From Pararge aegeria (taxonomy: Eukaryota > Arthropoda > Insecta > Lepidoptera > Nymphalidae), in NCBI RefSeq assembly GCF_905163445.1, contig NC_053184.1, positions 11,160,001 through 11,224,000 on the forward strand: a DNA stretch of 64,000 bases. Direction: 5' to 3'. Within the stretch, counting starts at the first letter, position 1, and every line of letters starts with the position of its first letter. This document shows positions 1 to 11,683 of this stretch, in pieces. The notes below the pieces were generated by a model. That model made no database searches. It was not told the DNA's origin and saw nothing but the letters and a program-made list of their open reading frames with translations. Position numbers and translations under genes: made by a program.

Positions 1-299
1 TATTCGTCTCCGGAATGTTTAATATGGGGAAAAGTTTAATAACGCGTCCGGCGAGCAGCCGGCAGGCCGGCCCGGACGGTCAGCGCTACTCGCCCGCTGC
101 GATAAATCAAATCTCATACCTTCAACGGCGTACGGAAAAATCCTTATTACATTTGGAAATACTTCTTCGGGAACATTGAAAAAGTGTTACAAATTACATT
201 TAGATACCATTTGTTTTGCTCACTCAATACCAGATGGCTGACACTTGAAAGTAACTGTTTCATGTGTAGGTACCACCAGGTGTGTTTGAGGTACACCGA

Positions 300-473
300 C
301 TAGTAGGGCGTTGGCGTTTGGAGATGATTGTGGCTATGGGATGTATGCGAAGGCGTACGCTTGGCCCAGCCACCAGGCGACTGGTTGAAACACCGCGGGG
401 TTTTAACCGGTACGAGTCCGACATAACCACCGTGGCCCGGTCGGATCCATGAAGAATTCCCCACGAAAAAAAT
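300..473 (+). mobile_element. Possible LINE 3' end
   Basis: A moderately GC-rich segment with the wording 'ggttttaaccggtacgag' followed by 'tccgacataacc' and ending in a short A-run near 465-473. The layout resembles the 3' untranslated tail of the R1-type LINE at 49186-50088, which has 'ttttagtgggtgcaagtccc' before 'acataac' and a poly(A) tail. No reading frame remains. The family assignment is inference. Confidence 0.3.
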
Positions 474-969
474 TATTTAGGTTAGGTTAGTTTAGGTTTC
501 GGTATTCAATTGATTGCGATAAGTACCTAAGTAACGTTTACTCATATAAATTTCGCAAATCTGGGCATAGGCCTCAACTCCTAAGAGTTAAGTTGAGCTA
601 CGCTATTAGATGGTCGCTGGATGCTGGTTGGGGTAAGCGCGGTTCCGCTTGCAATTATTTTCGATTTTCAAATGAACCCGGAAATGTTAGGTAAAATTGG
701 GTAGGCAGATGTGCCTGCATACCTGCCTATTATATCTAGATATCGAGATATTAATAACTTAAAGAATACGGATCCCTATACAATATATTCGACCTAATAT
801 AACATTAGATACGTCCCTACTTGCTACCTAGGTCATAACAGCAGATCTTAACACATAGGTAACAATTAAAATAATTTTACTGCAATATTAAGATGTTTAC
901 GAACCTTATAAAAGAATAAAACATTAAATAAAGCATAGCTTGACAAAAAGGATGCTTATAGATGTTCCA

Positions 970-1104
970 ATGAGAGTGCCTTATGTCAACGCCAAAGTTG
1001 CCCCGCGGCATCGCATCATTAGCAAGCGGCACCTGCGAGGAGTGCGGGTCCCACCATCTACTCCCATCAACAAACGCAGCGCACAGAATACAGATATAAT
1101 TTAA
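970..1104 (+). other. Small open frame or conserved non-coding block
   Basis: A 44-codon ATG-to-TAA frame starts MRVPYVNAKVAPRHRIISKR and is basic and GC-richer than its AT-rich surroundings. I do not recognise it. It may be a small peptide, part of an untranslated exon, or simply a conserved regulatory element that is open by chance. It holds a CACCTG E-box. No splice or promoter context supports translation, so it is recorded only as a candidate. Confidence 0.2.
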
Positions 1105-2220
1105 TCATTCAATCATTTACTTTCCATCGCTGTTTTGTGTGAATAAAAGCAAGATATCGTAGTCTAAACCGGCAATGTAACGTGTATATTTCAATCCACC
1201 CAAAACTTTCCGACAAGAGTCAGTTGTAATTCAAAACGCTATGACTTGTGGGCTCATCAAGACGCAACAGACGAAGCTCGGCGGCCCTGGAGCCCGACGG
1301 CAACACAATAGCTCCCTGACGTTAATTAAATGTTAACAAACGCCCTCGTCGTCGCTTAATTGGAACTGTTGCCTATTATCCTTACCTTCCGACGCGAAGA
1401 ATGACTTCCAAGCTTAAGAACCACACTTCAGAATTTCACTACGCCCTCCTTAAAAGTTGTGACGAATGACCCTTCTGACTATTCAAGGCGTAAAATAATA
1501 ATTGTACTCTTCGGTATATTATATTTATCGGTGTCGTCAAATCAAAATCTATTTTAGTTTTAAGAAGGAGCTATCAACTTCGTTATATCTCATATATATT
1601 AATAATCACTAAAAGAACAATATCGACATTGATTTGTATCGATTTGCTACCTGCTCAAATGTAGTCGATTAGTTACAGTAATCTTTATTAGACATTACGC
1701 AGGCCTAATCACGTCTTCGTTACAATTCATCGATATCCATTCGCTTCTTCGCACATCATTAAGGCTCTCCATATCCACTTAATTGACTGGGAGCGAAGCA
1801 GATAAAAACACTGGCAAATGCGAGTCAAATCAGAGTCAGACCGTACCTTGGAAGGTACCTAATGTATTAATAGTTACTATACCATGCCATACCATAGTAC
1901 CGTTTTATAAGATTTGTACGCTCCTTACCGAAGGTCGGTTTTGACTATCGATACACTGTAACATTTAAGTAAAATAGAGTTTACAAATCTCTGTTTAAAG
2001 CAAAATTTATTCCACACTAAAGCAAGCGTACTTGACAAAATTAAAAGCAGGGTTACAGAGTTTGCGTCTCTTAAGACAAGGAAAATTAGGCCCATTTTGC
2101 TTTGTCGTTACAAGGGTTTGGATACTCAAAATCGACTCCACAATTGCGAGTATGCAAATCTTGAACTTTACGTACTGCTAATTATTAACTACGTATATCA
2201 TTATTAAGACAGACGACATC

Positions 2221-2338
2221 AAAGTAGTCGCTGGTAGGCGCTGGAAACAAACAGCCCGGAATCGTGGATCTTGGAGCTCCGTACAAGAGACATAATATCT
2301 CTAACCGTGGACGTCCATAGGTTGAAATGATGATGAGA
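2221..2338 (+). mobile_element. RTE-like LINE 3' fragment
   Basis: This segment matches, unit by unit, the end of the LINE remnant at 8842-9150: a 'gctggaaacaaacagcccgg' block, then a tryptophan/glutamine-rich coding end, 'gtggacgtcca', and a 'gaaatgatgatga' tail. Such carboxy termini followed by a short GATGAT-type tail are usual for lepidopteran RTE-like endonuclease-reverse transcriptases. Only about 115 bases remain and the frame is broken. Confidence 0.55.
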
Positions 2339-4264
2339 ATGTAAATAAACGAGCAATTTCACAATAATGCTAATATCTATGTAGTCTAAAAATTTATTTT
2401 TTAATGACGGTCAAATAAATTCCTTCCGAATTATCCCACTTCGAATTTTCCATTTTAGCCTCTTGCTAGATTAAGAAATGGTTTTAAGTTTCCTGATATA
2501 GTAGATATAATAAAAAATATAACAATTACATAAACACGAACTCCTATCAACACAATGTATTTCAGATGGGAGAAAACTAAGTATGGTATTTTAGAAAGAA
2601 ATAATTAAAATTCAATCCTTTTCAAAAAACCCGCTTTATAATAATTTCGACGCTTTGCAATGAAAACAGACTTATTTTTATTTGATTGGTCCTTAGCTCT
2701 TGGTTGTAATCTCACCTGACGTTAATTGATGAAGCAGCCTAAGGTGTAACTCGCCTGTAAAATAGTTATTACGAAAGGGTATTCAAGATATTTGCGGTGC
2801 GTATACGAAGCACTTCGCCTGCAAACCCTTACGATGCCTCACAGTTCCAATCGTTTCGTAATTTTAACCAAGCAATAACTATTCCAAATTTGATATCGAT
2901 AGTAGAGTATTATAACACAGACACTTGGACCGAGTCACACCATAAGGGTTCGTTTTTACCAACTTGGTGCCTAACGGAACCCTAAAAATAATGACCTGAT
3001 GATTCAGAGGATCACAGCAGTTTGCGGCACTAAATTTACTAATTACAGCCTATAATCATCTCTCTAGAATCAGTCCGCTAGAACGATGGATGTATATTTC
3101 GACATTGATGACTTTAGAGGATCAGTAGGTAAGTATTTCTGTTTCTCAGCGAAACCTCAGTAGACTTGGTGGGAACTGTTATAAATTTTTGCATCTAACC
3201 GCAACTAGTAGAACTAGAATAGTTAACGGCAACTTTCCTTTCTAAAGGATTTTGATATTAACAGAACTACAAATTCCTGCATGACGTTTCGTATTCTAAC
3301 AAATCAGGAAATCGGCATCATGCTTTCTATTTAAATTTGGTATACAACTCTAAGAAAAAACTGGATAACATTGACAGTATGTTAGGGCATCCTACAGAAC
3401 ACCAGAAGTCCAGCTAATAATCAAGAAGAGCATGAAAGGTTTGCTGATGGATTACTGTAGGGCCCCGACTAAGCCAAGGTCTAGTCCAAAAAAACGTACT
3501 TGTCTAAAAAACCTTCAGCTTTAGATCTGAGATAAAATGAGCTACTGAGGCACTTTATGAGATCCTTAAACTCGCGAAATTAGCAGAACACCGAATAATA
3601 GTTCCTGTAAAACTACCCACTACTAAAACTATCCAAAAATTGTCGTACAATGTACTAACTGCTTGTTCATTTTTGGAAAGCGTTCCTAATTCCTACATCG
3701 TGATTCGTGGTGGCATTACGCAATATGTATAGAGCATGGTTTCTCTACCAGTGCGTGTCGCGTCGTCAACCAAAACGTCCCAGATGATATTATTTTCCTC
3801 ATCCTCCCAAAGAAGCAGACGTGCCAGTGCCAAGTTTAGAACAGATCCAGAAAATCATAAATCCTCACACAGAATCCCGGTTAAGATTCCCCTTGCCAAA
3901 ATAAACAATTTTAAGATTATAACAATAACGATGTACCGTATAGGTTTTAACTTTGCCTATCTCAAAGGAGACAAATAAAAAAGGTACTGTCATTGGTATT
4001 GTATTATTGCCAACTTGCATATGATAATACTAGGGTATGATTGGCTGTATGGTGATATACCTTTGCCTTTTCCGGGACTGAATAAAGAAAAAATAACATG
4101 ATATGTCAATATGGAATGTCAATTGTCAATGTCAAAACAAAATTGAAAACACTGAGTGAGAATTGAGAAATGCTGAATGCGTTTTTCAACTCGACTCATT
4201 GACTGAGTCTTTAAAAATTGAATTGTTTAAAATTTATTAAATCTCTAGTTCTTTAGGATTCGAA

Positions 4265-4300
4265 ATGTCAAATAAACTGTTGCTCAAGGGGGATATTTAG
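4265..4300 (+). promoter_or_regulatory. Possible upstream ORF in ASZ1 leader
   Basis: An ATG-to-TAG frame of 11 sense codons lies 54 bases before the ASZ1 start. If the transcript begins upstream of it, it could lower translation of ASZ1. The transcription start is not visible, so whether it is transcribed is unknown. Confidence 0.2.
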
Positions 4301-4353
4301 ACAACCATTTATTTATAATTAAATATTTCTTTACTATTTGCGAAATACTAAAT

Positions 4354-7300
4354 ATGGCAAACTTTAGACCGGCTGGGCTTTCGGATGAAGATTCCGATAG
4401 CGATGATTACGGTTTTTCTGATAAACAGGTTTGTTATTTTGTTAGTTTAAAGTTTAGCAAGTTATTATTATGATTTGATAACTGAACCAGCCGGTATTCG
4501 CACTGCACTATTTCGCACGACAACCACTTGAATTGCTGTGCTGCATCCTTCAATATAGAATACAAACAAATACACATTATAGACAAAAATGTAAATTATC
4601 AATATTATTTGTGGAGGATTTTACACGTTTTGTTCAACCAGCACACATCACATTTTCTGTATTAAATATGAAAAAAATGGTATTTATATTAGTTGGTCAG
4701 ATTCCCACTGCTTAAGGAAGCATTGCTCTACACTCCTTCTTTTATAATCTATACATTAACTAAATGGTTATCCTGGTATTTACTTATTGCTATTTATTCA
4801 TTCTAAGCACCACCAATAGAATCACATGTTATACATAGACATTTATAATAAAATATTTGTGTGAACTACTTAATCTGGAGATACAGAGTGGCGAGTAAGT
4901 TTAGTTCTCTAAAATCAGTGAGTGAAAAGTGAGACAAGGGTTAAGAAACTCTAAAAGAGATTAAGCCCAACAACTCTTGAGTTATCAAAAGACTATTTAC
5001 TATGTCATGAATTTTTTGCCTATCTGATAGTGAGTTTACTTCACATACAATATTATAATCTACTTCAGTATATCCCCAATATCTCATAACAAAAAAATTA
5101 ACTAATTTAATGTAACTCAATATATTAATATATAATTTAATTGATTGATTGATTCAAATTAAGACATTTTTATAAGATGCAATTAGCACTATTTTTTTAG
5201 AAAAATTATTTCATTTCAGGATCGATATAAATTTTCTAAACCTTTGGAAGACACAAGACCAAAGTCTGAAACAAAGTTACAAGATGCTATTATAAATGGA
5301 GATCTTGAAGGAACTGCTAAAGTTATCAGTGAAGGTACTTCTTAATTTCCTTGGAAAACAATTCTGATTACAAACAAACTAATGGATCTGCGGGGGGGCC
5401 AAAATTTTAATTATATAGTATGCTTAAAAATGAAAAACTTGCTTAAACAAATTTAAAATTGGTACCTAATAGATACAAATTTATTAAAGGGTTCCATTCA
5501 CAAAGAAATTTATCTCAAATGCTGCCCTATATTTATGCCCTTCTTTGGACTAATTGTAGATCCAGGGTTGAGAGACATGATTATTTGGTTCCTATTCATT
5601 AATCTATGAATATGTTGCTTATATTCATATTTTTATTATAACCATAGTCTCACACCTAAAACACAATGTTACAGTGAGAGTGAGAGATCTATCCAAATCA
5701 CATTAATTATTGTGCTTGTGAATTTTGATCAAGAATTATAGAGAGAATACTGGAGTTATTATTAGTCATTTTTATTAGTCATCATCATAATCAACAGTAA
5801 TATTTTATGGAAAACAGTTCTTTAGACATAGGAAATAGGAATACAAAGCTTAGACCCATTATGTTGTTTTAATGTAGATTGGCAAACTAAATATTATATT
5901 ATACTACCTTGAGAATTAAAGAAAACAATCTATAAAAAATCTATAGAAACACACTATGTATTGCAATAAATACCTAATTCAGCTTTAAACAGGGTAGTGG
6001 TATTTTGTATACTTAAAGTATGAAACATGGCACAGAAAATGGCTGATGAGTTCCAATTTTGGATGATATGGACTGCTCACATCCCAAAATTGCCACAACC
6101 CCGGTTCCATATGTTAGTTGTATGTGTTTCAGGATTAAAATACAAAAGCAATTCATTTAATTCAAACAATGTCTTTCAGATCTGAGGGACAATGTGAACA
6201 CCAAACTGGAAAGTGGCTGGACACCTCTTTCACATGCCTGTTTTCATGCCCAAGAAAATATTGTCCAATTCCTATTGGATAAGGGGGCTGATCCCAATAT
6301 ACATGCAGGTTCGTGCTTAAGACTTTCATGTCTCAACTTCTCCAACCAGTTGCCAAAATAATTCACACAAAATAGGCAGCCTCAATAGTGTAGCTGGTAT
6401 TTAAAGTTAAGCAAGAAAATAGCTTTCTTTTATCCAATTTTTTTACATAAAAATAATGCAGACATCAATAGACATCCTAATTGTTACAAAATGAAATCTT
6501 TCAATAAAAACCTAATTATCATTTATTACTAGTTTTTTGTTATTATTTTTAATTGTGTTATTTTTCCAGATTCTGCAACACCACTTATGTTGGCATGTTC
6601 AAATAGCAGTGCTGATGAGATTGTAACATACAACATTGTCTCCAATCTAATAAAAAAAGGCTCCTTGCTCAACATTGGTGATAAATATGGTGTGACACCA
6701 CTTATGCGAGCTGCTATTAGTGGACGGGTATCTGTAGTTGAATTAATTTTAGAAAAGGATATTAACATTGAAATGAGAGATCGACAGGGCTGGACTGTAA
6801 GTAAATAATTAAAATCTTCCTGTTCTCACTCCTACAAGCGTGTATTCACTGTAATAGGCACACCCGGCCATCAAATTAAATATTACTCAATAGAGGTTAT
6901 CTTTGAACTGCAAACCTTATAGCCAGTCTTTGGATAAAATAATCACGGTACTCTCGCTCTTGGAAGAGAGGCCTTCGTATAAACTGCTAGATGTTGCCCA
7001 GAATTTATGCTTCGTCTAATTTAGGATGATAATTTGGACGGATGTCGTACTTCATTGATGGGTACCGCCCACTTAGTGAATGCCACGCATAACGCACAAC
7101 AGCTACATAATAGTCTGTAACTAAATCGGTTATGAAATAAAATAATACAATATTTTATTTTTTGTAAATACCTATCATACAGTTATTTTTTACAAAAAAC
7201 TATTACATACATTTAGAACTATTTTAGTTTGAAAATAAGAAATCATTACACAAATGATTATTGCCAGACTTGTAGCATGTACTTGTAGCATAAACGGGAA

Positions 7301-10300
7301 TGATTTAGATTTTATCAAAAAACAAATGTTAAATGTTTTGTATCATAAATTATAATCTGACCAAATACAATACCTCTGTGAGTTGTGAGTAGTAATTTTT
7401 ACAAAATTATTATCATCCTGAATTATCAATGCTTAGTTCAAATTAATTGTAGTTTTATATTAATACTATGGGATCAGTTTTTTTCGTTAAGCTAAAATGT
7501 AACTTATCTTTATGGTGGCGAATGGTGCCAAGGGCAGGGACCCTGCTTTCTGAGTCTTAGGCCGTGGGTTTGATTCCCACAACTGGAAAAAGTTTTTTTA
7601 TTATAACTCTTTATTTGTACACCACATTAAGAATTATATAAGAAAAAAAGAAACATAAAAATAGAATTAGAATACAAAAGGCGGCTTTATCGCTTAGTAG
7701 CGATCTCTGCCAGGCACCCTAAGATTTAGGAAAAAAAAAAGAACTAACTGCAGGTGGTACAAAATATAAAATAAATATATACGCAAAAGTAAATACTAAT
7801 ACATAAACTAATATACACAAATACATATAGCATATAATAAATATTATATTATTCATAAAAATATTCATCTGTCATCTTAGTACCCATAACGCAAGCTATG
7901 CTTACATTGGGTCTAGATCGCGACATGTGTATCGTCGTAGTTTATTTATTTATGCAACATTTCTACAAAATGGCTTAAACTGCTAAGCGGCGCAAACATA
8001 ACAGAGAATAATTTTTTTTCTGCTATAGGATGTAAGCTCTGTTTATGCTAAATTTTATCAAAATTCGTGTGGTGGTTTAACCAAACAAATGTGCATACTC
8101 TGCATAGAGGGATGTTGGTGACACCTTTGGTTTAGAGATCTCTGTTTAGGGCTATGCCCTATTATTGGTCCCACAACCTCTCGTGTTAACCTTTGTCCAG
8201 GTGAAGAAGTAAGGCAATAGGCATGTGTGGATTCAGGTTGCAGTTGCTTTCTCTGCAGTCATATGTTCTGCAGTTGTATGTATATAGTCATATGTACACA
8301 TAGTTGGGAATGTACGTTCAGGTGTTGGATATTATTAGGTTTTAACAATGATATTTATTCTTTTCAGGCAGTCTTTTGGACAATATATCATAATCAACCG
8401 CAATGTCTCGAGATACTTTTAAAGAAGGGAGCGAGATGGAACATAGTTGATAAATCACAACGCTCTCCAATACAGATTGCAATGTCTCATGACTATGAAG
8501 AGATCAATTACATACTTAAAGAATATGCAAAGACTTCATATGAAGTTGAAGAACTGAAAGAAAAAGAAGTTTTTGATAAAATAAACTATAGTCTAAGTAA
8601 TTTGGAATTGTGGCAAGATTATTATCCAGGATTAAGAGATGAGAGCAAGTGAGTATTTATATTTCATCCGCTGAACTACTTTGTGGTACACCCACAGGCT
8701 ATTTTGGAAACTATTTTGACCTCAGTATATAGTATTAGTGGAGCTTTTTTGTGTAGCTTATTTCTGCCGCTATGCAACATTGCCGTGTTCCGGTCTGAAG
8801 GGCTTGGTTGCCGGTGCAATTCGAGGCACGTGGGACTTAACTCAGAAATCAATCAATCAAATCAGAAATGAGGAGGTCCGTAGGAGAACTATGGTTACCG
8901 ACACAGCTCAGCGAGTCGCGAAGCTGAAGTGGCAGGGCAGATAGCTCGGAGAACCGATGGACGTTGGGGTCTTAAGGTGCTGGAATGGCACCGGTAAACA
9001 AACCGGTGGACAAATGACATCAGGCGAGACGCTGGGAACCGCTGGAAGCAAGCGGCCCAAGACCGTGGATTGTGGAACTCCCTACAAAAGACCTATGTCT
9101 AGCAGTGGACGTCCATTGGTTGAAATGATGATGATGATGATGATGATGATGTGGCTTAACATCTACACCTTAGGTTGATGGAATAGGGCGTCACTTTGTA
9201 GGGCATTTTCGTCGCATGACCTGCGAAGGGTTTCTTCTTTATAAACGATGGTTTTCCAACTAACCACAGGAATTCAAAATATTAATCATTTAAATCGTCC
9301 AAATCATTATATTTATTACACCGGTTTTGCTGTGAAACCAGCGCGACCTATGTACACTGCGGGTGTTCGATATGTGCCGAGTCTTTGAAGTAGCCAACAC
9401 TTTCTTTCGGCATGAGTAGCTGGCGGCGGTCGTCTTAACAGAGAGTGTTTGTGCAAACGAACTTGAATACAATATGACATTTCTTAGCATTTATACTTTA
9501 TAATTTGAGATATTTATGTATACTGATTTTATTTTTATGAAATAATACGATAAAATAAGAACCCTCATACCTTTAGTTTAAAGTTAAAGAATTTATTTAT
9601 ATACCGTCTCAACAGGTTTTTGAAAAAATTATGTGATATATTTGCGAAATAGATATTGGTTTTTTTTTTTAATAACTAGTTATCTACCTACCTAGTCAAT
9701 TTTTCTTTTTTTATTCATTTTCCAGACCTAAGTATGCAAAAGAAATACCTCACCTACTATACGGTATGAATTGCGATCGCCTGACTAACATCTTTAAACA
9801 TAATCCCATTGATTTAAGAACGTTTCTATTATTAGAGAATGAGGATATGGTAAAGTTAGGTATTGAAATGCCATATGAGAGACAGCGATTGAGATGTGGT
9901 TTGCGTAATTTTCACAACAGGGGCTGGAAAGTTAATGCCGTGGCTGGACTACAAACAAGGAAAAACAAACCATACAGGTATACTAAAAATTTACCTCGAT
10001 TTTTTACCTTCCTGGCGCATCGGAGCATCCTCCGGTGATGCTCCGATGCGCCAGGTTTCAGAGCGAAACTAAGCTTAATTTTCATAATATACCATATTGG
10101 ACCTTCATAGCTTTATAGTGCACACATTTAGGTACTTTATTTCTCTTTTCCAGTACTGTTGAATGCTTAAACATATTGGGAAACCATCTACAACAGCTGT
10201 ATATATTGGAGACCACGCTCATATACATTTTGCGTGATTTTAGCAGAATTCAGAATAAAATAAAATATGAACCGCCCGATTCACCAACGATAAACAAATT

Positions 10301-11059
10301 GCTTGGTTCAGCTAAGAAAATGATTGAAAACATTAATAATTTAAGAACAGAAATAAATACAATGAAGAAAATTCATATCAAGGTAACATTTATAGAAATG
10401 TATTTATTTTTAGAATACGACATTTTATGATTATTCATTTAAAATTTAAGTTTTCTTGTTGGCAACAAGAAAACTTAAATTTTACAATCATGTTTTTCGG
10501 ATTTTTGTTTAATTGTTTTTTTTCACTTAGATCTTGACCCTAGTTTAAAAGGACTTTTACAAAATAAGAATTATGTCTCTCTCATCACACATTATCACCC
10601 ACTCCAAGGCACAGGTCTTTTCTTAGAATGAGAAGAGCATAGGCTGTAGACCACACAGACTAGACCACACACTAGACTTCACAGACCTTCGAGAAAATTA
10701 TGGAAATCTCCCAGACATTGCAGGTTTCCTCATGTTATTTTTCTTCGAAGTAATAGCAAGTGATATTTAATTAATTAATTAAAACGCCAATAACTCCGAA
10801 AATTTGCATGCTGGGTACCGAACACAGTACCCCTGAAAAGGAAGTCGAACTCTTACTCTAGGCTATCGCCGCTTTGTATTCTTCTTATTTATCTTCGAAT
10901 TTTTTGTTACAGATGAGTAGAGAAAGTTTCAGACCTGCCGACCTTATTATAGAGAAGAGCAAAAAAGACATAGCACTCGAACTGTGTACTCAACTAGTTG
11001 TGTTTGGGGCCCTCAGCTATTTCGCTTATCGGACAATCAATAAGATGTTGATCAAATAA
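4354..11059 (+). CDS. ASZ1: Ankyrin, SAM and basic leucine zipper protein 1 (Gasz), piRNA-pathway scaffold
   Basis: Eight exons join in frame with GT-AG introns: 4354-4428, 5220-5334, 6180-6308, 6570-6796, 8368-8648, 9726-9977, 10154-10382 and 10913-11059. The product is 484 aa, close to the roughly 475 aa of mouse GASZ. It starts MANFRPAGLSDEDSDSDD, the acidic head typical of the family. Ankyrin repeats follow at about residues 45-250 (GWTPLSHAC, TPLMLACSNS, GVTPLMRAAISG), then a SAM domain at about 280-345 (LLLENEDMVKLGI), a short coiled coil at about 415-440, and a hydrophobic C-terminal segment (LVVFGALSYFAYRTI) before a basic end. In insects and mice Gasz is anchored in the outer mitochondrial membrane and recruits piRNA-biogenesis factors such as Armitage to nuage or mitochondria. 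Intron 5 has taken up an RTE-like LINE and a split SINE. The first ATG has a good context and no upstream in-frame exon is seen. Confidence 0.93.
7513..7593 (+). mobile_element. SINE family A, tRNA-like head (copy split by insertion)
   Basis: This is the 5' tRNA-like half of a family A SINE in ASZ1 intron 4, with a B box reading 'gggtttgattccc'. The copy then breaks: the middle of the family consensus is absent and about 250 bases of another repeat follow, after which the SINE tail resumes at about 7846-7955. Confidence 0.7.
7594..7845 (+). mobile_element. Unclassified repeat interrupting a SINE
   Basis: Sequence lying between the two halves of a family A SINE. It contains 'caaaaggcggctttatcgct' and an A-run near 7730-7741. 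A similar block ('caaaggcggttttatcgct') recurs at 62749-62767, so it is a dispersed repeat. No coding sequence is seen. No clear target-site duplication was found. Confidence 0.45.
7846..7955 (+). mobile_element. SINE family A, 3' half
   Basis: Tail half of the split copy: 'catcttagtacccataac', then 'gcaagctatgcttac', a 'gtgtatcgtcgtagt' block and the TTTATTTATT end shared with the copies at 30671-30914 and (reversed) 51340-51600. Confidence 0.7.
8690..9245 (+). repeat. Dispersed repeat D, interrupted by a LINE
   Basis: Two pieces of one repeat, about 8690-8841 and 9151-9245, flank the LINE remnant at 8842-9150. The repeat carries 'tgttccggtctgaagggc', then 'ggcacgtgggacttaac', and resumes 'gtggcttaacatctacacc'. 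Diverged copies lie near 36500-36600 and 57040-57140. It is non-coding and sits in ASZ1 intron 5. Confidence 0.6.
8842..9150 (+). mobile_element. RTE-like LINE 3' end with (ATG)n tail
   Basis: A 5'-truncated LINE remnant. One frame reads IRNEEVRRRTMVTDTAQRVA then KLKWQ; after frameshifts the remains of the usual C-terminal stretch follow, with 'cctatgtctagcagtggacg' near the end and a perfect ATG microsatellite tail at about 9124-9151. It lies inside repeat D: the left flank ends GTGGGACTTAAC and the right flank begins GTGGCTTAAC, a diverged target duplication. Naming it RTE-like rests on family knowledge of the microsatellite tail. It is inactive. Confidence 0.7.
10011..10055. repeat. Perfect 19-bp inverted repeat, 7-nt spacer
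   Basis: Arms at 10011-10029 and 10037-10055 are exact reverse complements around CTCCGGT, in ASZ1 intron 6 just after exon 6. Part of the sequence (GGAGCATCCTC) is shared with a repeat near 58530-58540, so the hairpin may belong to that repeat. Confidence 0.85.
10441..10483. repeat. Perfect 21-bp inverted repeat, 1-nt spacer
   Basis: Arms 10441-10461 and 10463-10483 are exact reverse complements around a single G. They lie in ASZ1 intron 7, 58 bases after the exon 7 donor. In RNA this would form an almost loopless hairpin. Confidence 0.9.
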
Positions 11060-11097
11060 ATATATACGTTTTGAAAGTTTCAGATCTTTCATTCACT

Positions 11098-11103
11098 AAT
11101 AAA
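11098..11103 (+). terminator. Candidate ASZ1 polyadenylation signal
   Basis: AATAAA lies 39 bases after the ASZ1 stop codon. A second AATAAA overlaps the stop itself at 11055-11060. Which is used cannot be told from sequence. Confidence 0.45.
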
Positions 11104-11683
11104 AATCAGTAAGGTATGTTGGCACTTATCAGAATGTTATAAGAACAGGAGAATAGCGAAGTTGGACCCAGCTATTTTAGAAACCGTTCAGACTCAGAGA
11201 TGATTTATTGGAGTTATACTTCTTTTGGCGCATGAAAAATGATGAGAATACATTTTTACCATTTTTACGATGCGCGTACGCACACGCACAACATCACAAA
11301 AAACCGACACTCTGAAGTTTGCAGCTTTAAGGTTTGACAGTGGAAAACTTTCAATTGTAAAAGTCTGCAGTGATTGTACAAAAATCTCATTTTATTGTTG
11401 AGTGAAACTTGTTTGTCCGATAATGAGTCCATTAGTATTCCAAATTTAATTAGGTTTATTATGTCCATTTCCTTAATAATGTAGAAAGTTTTTTTTTGTT
11501 ATATTAAAATAAACTTTATTTAAGTAGATAATGTGTTATAATAAAACTTTCAATGTGTTAGCTACCTTTTTACTATTGTTATAACTTGTAACTCGTGTAC
11601 ATAAGTAGGTTAACACACGCGTTTTATTTTATTAATAAATACTTTTCAAAGCATTTTCCTGTGGTATTTTGAAAAGTATCTAA

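Larger units (their letters stand above)
1..4264. other. Intergenic region upstream of ASZ1
   Basis: No coding gene could be supported here. The first 110 bases are unusually GC-rich for the window and could be the edge of a promoter or untranslated exon of a gene outside the window. Bases 474-500 hold a few TTAGG-like units, far too few for a telomere. The block 960-1340 is also richer in G+C, with homeodomain-like TTAATTA sites, and may be a conserved regulatory element. The rest is AT-rich sequence with LINE remnants near 300-473 and 2221-2338 and a dispersed-repeat tail near 2940-2990. The 62-codon open frame at 2797-2985 ends inside that repeat and is not called. Confidence 0.6.

Noticed and set aside
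474..500. TTAGG telomeric repeat
   Set aside because: Only two or three units, with errors; not an array.
8227..8652. 141-codon open frame with a cysteine-rich N-terminus
   Set aside because: Only 8368-8648 is coding (ASZ1 exon 5); the cysteine-rich head is intron before the acceptor.
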